Shown here piece by piece: positions 60,382-64,000 of a DNA stretch of 64,000 bases. Position numbers and translations under genes: made by a program. Origin of the DNA: SLHU01 sp009929975. GTDB lineage: Bacteria; Bacillota; Clostridia; Saccharofermentanales; UBA5734. Where the stretch lies: positions 1-64,000 of the forward strand of contig JAXGZQ010000003.1 of the NCBI GenBank assembly GCA_040776905.1. Reading direction: 5' to 3'. A model generated the notes under the pieces. The model was not told where the DNA came from. It ran no database searches and saw only the letters and a list, made by a program, of their open reading frames with translations. Position 1 is the stretch's first letter. Each line of letters opens with the position of its first letter.

Positions 60382-61626
60382 ATGGCTGAGCACACAAAGA
60401 CGAATGTTTTCGATATTCTCAAAGATCGCGGGTACCTGGCCCAGGTAACACATGAGCACGAGATCCGTGAATTACTCTCCCGTCCCGGCGTTTCTTTTTA
60501 TATCGGTTTTGATCCGACAGCAGACAGCCTGCATGTCGGCCACTTTGTCCAGATGATGGTCATGGCCCATATGCAGAAAGCCGGACACCGGCCGATCGTC
60601 CTGCTTGGCGGCGGCACCGGCATGATCGGTGATCCTTCCGGCCGCAGCGATCTGCGCCAGGTCCTGACCAAAGAGCTGATCGATCATAATGTCAAACGCT
60701 TTCGAGAGCAGATGAAAATCCTGATCGACTTCGATCAGGACCGGGCCGTCATGGTTGACAATGCCGAGTGGCTGCTTTCTCTGAACTACATTGAGTTTCT
60801 GCGTGATATCGGAGCGCATTTCTCTGTCAACCGCATGCTGACAGCAGAGTGTTTCCGTCAACGTCTTGAGAAAGGCTTATCTTTTCTCGAATTCAATTAC
60901 ATGCTGATGCAGGCCTATGATTTCCTCTATCTCTCACGCCATCTGGACTGCCGCCTGGAACTGGGCGGTGATGACCAGTGGTCGAATATTCTCGCCGGCA
61001 TCGATCTGGTCAGGCGTAAGGACCAGAAAAATGTCTATGGCATGACATTCCAACTGCTGACGACCAGCACGGGGGTCAAGATGGGAAAAACCGCCGGTGG
61101 CGCGGTCTGGCTTGATGCCGCGAAAACCAGCCCTTTTGATTTCTACCAGTACTGGCGCAATATCGACGACGCGGATGTCATCCGCTGCATGAAGCTGCTG
61201 ACCTTCCTTGATCTCGATGAAATCGAGGGTTATGCCGGACTGCGTGACCAGGCGATCAATCAGGCGAAGAAAAAACTGGCATATGAAGTAACGGCGATTG
61301 TCCATGGACAGAACACGGCCATGGCTGCCCAGAAGCAGGCTGAAGCCTTGTTTGAAGGCAGCGGGCGGGCTGATTCCATGCCCGAGACCAGTGTCAGCGG
61401 CCAACTGGCCGCTGACGGCATCCGTCTGCTTGACATCATGCTTGAAGCCGGCCTGATCGCGTCTAAAGGTGAAGGGCGCCGGCTGATGCAGCAAAATGGG
61501 ATCAGCCTGAACGATGAAAAAGTTGTGGATCCGGATTATTGTCTGACAGAGCAGGATTTTACCGGCGGTGAGGCGATCATCCGCAAGGGTAAAAAAGTTT
61601 ATCACCGGCTGCGTAAAACAACTTGA
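60382..61626 (+). CDS. tyrS: Tyrosyl-tRNA synthetase
   Basis: A 414-residue class I synthetase charging tRNA-Tyr. It has YIGFDPTADSLHVGHFVQM (HIGH-type motif HVGH), the tyrosine pocket YMLMQAYDFLYL and GGDDQWSNI, the KMSKS-type motif KMGKT and a C-terminal S4 RNA-binding domain (GRRLMQQNGISLNDEKV). KMGKT rather than KFGKT marks the TyrRS type with the longer middle region. GAAAGGA precedes the ATG, and a strong terminator follows. Confidence 0.96.
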   Translation: MAEHTKTNVFDILKDRGYLAQVTHEHEIRELLSRPGVSFYIGFDPTADSLHVGHFVQMMVMAHMQKAGHRPIVLLGGGTGMIGDPSGRSDLRQVLTKELIDHNVKRFREQMKILIDFDQDRAVMVDNAEWLLSLNYIEFLRDIGAHFSVNRMLTAECFRQRLEKGLSFLEFNYMLMQAYDFLYLSRHLDCRLELGGDDQWSNILAGIDLVRRKDQKNVYGMTFQLLTTSTGVKMGKTAGGAVWLDAAKTSPFDFYQYWRNIDDADVIRCMKLLTFLDLDEIEGYAGLRDQAINQAKKKLAYEVTAIVHGQNTAMAAQKQAEALFEGSGRADSMPETSVSGQLAADGIRLLDIMLEAGLIASKGEGRRLMQQNGISLNDEKVVDPDYCLTEQDFTGGEAIIRKGKKVYHRLRKTT

Positions 61627-61643
61627 ATCGTATCGTGATATAA

Positions 61644-61687
61644 AAAAAGGCTGTTTCAATCAATTAATTGCTTGAAACAGCCTTTTT
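61644..61687. terminator. Bidirectional terminator between tyrS and rpsT
   Basis: Perfect 16-bp arms (61644-61659 and 61672-61687) with a 12-nt loop and A/T runs on both sides. It ends tyrS on the plus strand and rpsT on the minus strand. Confidence 0.85.
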
Positions 61688-61708
61688 ATCATTCATGTAA
61701 CTCGGACA

Positions 61709-61972
61709 TCAGCCACGCGACTTATTGATCGCTTTCGCGATTCTGGATTTTTTGCGGGCCACTGTATTTTTATGGAAATAACCTTTCGCTGCTGCTTTAT
61801 CCAGACTGGACTGAGTCTCTTTGAATATGACTTCAGCCTGCTCAATGGACTCAGCCATGGCGGTACGGGTTTTTTTGATCTGCGTGCGCATTTCACTCCG
61901 TTTGCTCCTGTTGGCCTGCGCCTTCTTATCGGCGACCTTGACGCGTTTCATCGCGGATTTAATATTTGGCAT
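61709..61972 (-). CDS. rpsT: 30S ribosomal protein S20
   Basis: The 87-residue S20 begins MPNIKSAMKRVKVADKKAQA and ends in KKSRIAKAINKSRG, a Lys/Arg/Ala-rich helical bundle that binds 16S rRNA. The frame is open far upstream, but GGAGGTG precedes the ATG at 61972 and the homologous N-terminus is at that point. It stands alone and is divergent from rnj. Confidence 0.96.
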   Translation of the reverse strand: MPNIKSAMKRVKVADKKAQANRSKRSEMRTQIKKTRTAMAESIEQAEVIFKETQSSLDKAAAKGYFHKNTVARKKSRIAKAINKSRG

Positions 61973-62018
61973 ACCTTCACCTCCCGCCTGGAAATTCCGT
62001 TTATTTTCGCACTCGAGT

Positions 62019-62047
62019 ATTCTATCATGGAAGATAAACCGATGCAA
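62019..62047 (-). promoter_or_regulatory. rpsT promoter candidate
   Basis: On the minus strand TTGCAT (62047-62042), 17 bp, TAGAAT (62024-62019), about 46 bp before the rpsT ATG. Confidence 0.45.
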
Positions 62048-62140
62048 GACCTGCCAGCGGCCACTGCAGGAATTTTCATAGGAATCCGCTCGGCCACGTG
62101 GTATGATAAGATAAAGAGAATGCCCTGATAGCGGCCTTAC

Positions 62141-62189
62141 TCGTCTTTTGAGCGAATCAAGACGATTCGCTGAACATATTTTTTGGAGG
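62141..62189 (+). promoter_or_regulatory. rnj leader with two competing hairpins
   Basis: TCGTCTT (62141-62147) can pair with AAGACGA (62159-62165), while AGCGAATC (62151-62158) can pair with GATTCGCT (62164-62171). The pairs share bases, so only one can form. A six-T run (62179-62184) and GGAGG (62185-62189) follow. It looks like a small regulatory leader. Confidence 0.5.
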
Positions 62190-62198
62190 AATACCCTG

Positions 62199-64000
62199 AT
62201 GTCAGAAAACTCAAGTACAGGACAGACGCAAAAGCGTCGTTCTTCGAACAGCCGCCGGCGCAAAAGCAACGCCGGCGCAAAACCGAATCCGGCCCCTGCG
62301 GCACAAGCCGCTGCGGGTGCCGCAGGTTCAACGGAAAGCCGGAGATCAGCACCAAGACGGCGCTCTGCTGCCAGACCGGCAGCCAAACAACCGGCGGAAG
62401 GTCGTCAGCCTCAGGCTTCACCAGCCGCGGCGGTTGTGCAGGAAGGCAAACCGGCCGCCAAACGTCGGCGCAGACGTTCACCGGCTCGTCCCGGCACAAC
62501 CTCAACAGAAACCCGTCTGAGAATCATCCCTCTGGGAGGAATGCGGGAAATCGGCAAAAACCTGACAGTCTATGAATACGATCAGGATATGATCATCGTT
62601 GACTGCGGCATCACGTTTCCAGATGAAGACATGCCGGGCATCGATATCGTTGTTCCGGATTTCGCCTATGTTCTGCAGAACAAGAAGAAATTGCGAGGGA
62701 TCTTCCTGACCCATGGCCATGAAGATCATATCGGCGCGCTGCCCTGGCTGCTGCGTGATATCAAGGTGCCTGTCTACGGAAGCCGCATGACACTCGAACT
62801 GGTCCGGCGCAAACTGGAAGACCGCGGAACCGGTGTCAAGGGAGCCCAGCTCAATGCTGTCAGTGACGGCGCTGTCATCGACGCCGGCTGCTTTAATGTC
62901 GAATTCATCCATGTTAATCACAGCATCGCGGATGCCAACAGCCTGGCCATCCGGACACCGGCCGGAATCATCTTCCATTCCGGCGACTTCAAAATTGACT
63001 ATACGCCAATCAATGGCGGTCCAATGGATCTCAGCCGGATCGCCCAGATCGGTTCGGAAGGCGTTCTCCTGATGTTCTGTGAAAGCACCAATGTCGAGAA
63101 GGCGGGGTTCTCTCCTTCAGAAAGCACGGTCGGTGAAGCATTCGCTGAACTGTTCGGCAAGGCCACGGGCCGCATTTTCGTCGCGACATTTTCATCCAAT
63201 GTCTTCCGTATCCAGCAGATCCTGACAGCCGCGGAAAAGCATAACCGCAAGGTCGCGCTGCTCGGCCGCAGCATGCTGAATGTCTTTGACGCCGCCAATT
63301 CGCTCGGCTACCTTGATTTTCGTCCGGATACCCTGATCGAAGTCAAGGAGATTGATCGCTATGATCCCGATCAGATTGTTCTGATTACAACCGGCAGCCA
63401 GGGAGAACCGATGGCCGCGCTGACCCGAATGGCCTTCTCCGAACACCGGACAGTCGAGATTCACCAGGGTGACACAGTCATTCTGTCATCGAGCGCGATT
63501 CCCGGTAATGAGAAACCGATTTACCGCGTGATCAATGAGCTGTTCCGCCGCGGCGCGAAAGTAATCTATGAATCGATTTCCGACATTCATGTCTCCGGCC
63601 ATGCCTATCGTGAGGAATTGAAGCTGATCCACAGCCTGGTCAAACCCCGCTATTTCGTTCCGGCCCACGGCGAATACCGTCATCTGTACCGACATGCCGA
63701 ACTGGGCCATCAAATGGGAATGGACTGGAAACAAATCTTTATCCTCAATAATGGCGACATCCTCGAGATTGGTGATGAAAAGGCGGATATCACCGGCTTT
63801 ACCAATGCCGCGGGTGTCATGATCGATGGCTCCGGTATGGGCGATGTGGATAATCTTGTCCTGCGCGATCGTCTGCTGCTCGCGGATGATGGTGTCGTGA
63901 CAGTCTTTATCGCGATCGACCGCGCCAGTGGCCAGATCATCAGCGAACCGGACATTCAGGCCCGCGGTTTCATTTATGAAAGCGAAACTCAGACCGTGAT
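62199..64000 (+). CDS. rnj: Ribonuclease J (partial)
   Basis: RNase J is a metallo-beta-lactamase/beta-CASP enzyme with endo- and 5'-3' exoribonuclease activity, central to mRNA decay and rRNA maturation in Firmicutes. The frame runs off the right edge after 600 residues. Residues 1-106 are a basic Arg/Ala/Pro-rich low-complexity extension. The catalytic core then shows PLGGMREIGKNL, the metal motif THGHEDHIGALPWLL, FHSGDFKID and, in the beta-CASP part, ATFSSNVFRIQQI, ITTGSQGEPMAAL and VSGHAYREEL with FVPAHGEYRH. GGAGG stands nine bases before the ATG. Confidence 0.95.
   Translation, partial: MSENSSTGQTQKRRSSNSRRRKSNAGAKPNPAPAAQAAAGAAGSTESRRSAPRRRSAARPAAKQPAEGRQPQASPAAAVVQEGKPAAKRRRRRSPARPGTTSTETRLRIIPLGGMREIGKNLTVYEYDQDMIIVDCGITFPDEDMPGIDIVVPDFAYVLQNKKKLRGIFLTHGHEDHIGALPWLLRDIKVPVYGSRMTLELVRRKLEDRGTGVKGAQLNAVSDGAVIDAGCFNVEFIHVNHSIADANSLAIRTPAGIIFHSGDFKIDYTPINGGPMDLSRIAQIGSEGVLLMFCESTNVEKAGFSPSESTVGEAFAELFGKATGRIFVATFSSNVFRIQQILTAAEKHNRKVALLGRSMLNVFDAANSLGYLDFRPDTLIEVKEIDRYDPDQIVLITTGSQGEPMAALTRMAFSEHRTVEIHQGDTVILSSSAIPGNEKPIYRVINELFRRGAKVIYESISDIHVSGHAYREELKLIHSLVKPRYFVPAHGEYRHLYRHAELGHQMGMDWKQIFILNNGDILEIGDEKADITGFTNAAGVMIDGSGMGDVDNLVLRDRLLLADDGVVTVFIAIDRASGQIISEPDIQARGFIYESETQTV

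Overview
This window looks like a chromosomal segment of a low-complexity-envelope, Gram-positive anaerobe of the Clostridia (Firmicutes). The evidence is RNase J, the pta-ackA pair, GatB, a short archaeal-type ProRS, TmcAL, MltG, SD-rich start sites (GGAGG almost everywhere) and sigma-A type promoters. Genus cannot be decided from the sequence alone. The window divides into three blocks that differ in strand, base composition and gene content.

Block 1 (1-9,893, all minus strand) is the early/replication module of a prophage or prophage-derived element: SNF2-type helicase (cut by the window edge), VRR-NUC nuclease, VapE-type primase-helicase, a DUF7768-like protein, phage family A DNA polymerase, a DUF2815 ssDNA-binding-like protein, a DUF2800 nuclease, small proteins and a sigma-factor-like regulator. 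Starts are tightly spaced or overlapping, so this is one transcription unit reading leftwards from about 9.7 kb. A 13-bp perfect inverted repeat hides the ribosome binding site of its first gene, and a 32-bp motif recurs in two of its intergenic gaps.

Block 2 (9,894-25,457, plus strand, visibly more A+T-rich) is a defence island. It opens with an NBR1-Ig-domain protein of unknown role and a small excisionase-type HTH protein. These are followed by a type I restriction-modification operon (hsdM-hsdS-hsdR), a Hachiman pair (hamA-hamB) and a type IV McrB-McrC pair, nearly all with overlapping or adjacent ends. It stops just short of the 3' end of a tRNA-Leu(UAG) gene, with direct repeats in between that resemble recombinase arm sites. 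This is the expected geometry for an element integrated at a tRNA, yet no integrase is visible in the window.

Block 3 (25,458-64,000, higher G+C, mostly minus strand) is ordinary core chromosome. It carries translation factors and tRNA synthetases (lepA, aspS, hisS, proS, tyrS, gatB, typA, der, rpmF, yceD, rpsT), RNA modification and decay (rsmE, RluA-type synthase, tmcAL, U32-family hydroxylation protein, rnj), cell wall genes (mltG, ddl, murI), protein export (lepB), metabolism (cysK, pta-ackA), mutY, membrane proteins (prepilin peptidase, CPBP protease, AI-2E family, DUF5317), an HD-GYP signalling protein and a few genes I cannot name. Less ordinary details include a 27-residue hydrophobic peptide gene and a large palindrome before the HD-GYP gene, two mutually exclusive hairpins in the rnj leader, a dyad over the cysK start point, and a VanG-like N-terminus on Ddl.

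The best candidate for something undescribed is the NBR1-Ig/HTH pair at the head of the defence island. The defence genes themselves belong to known families.
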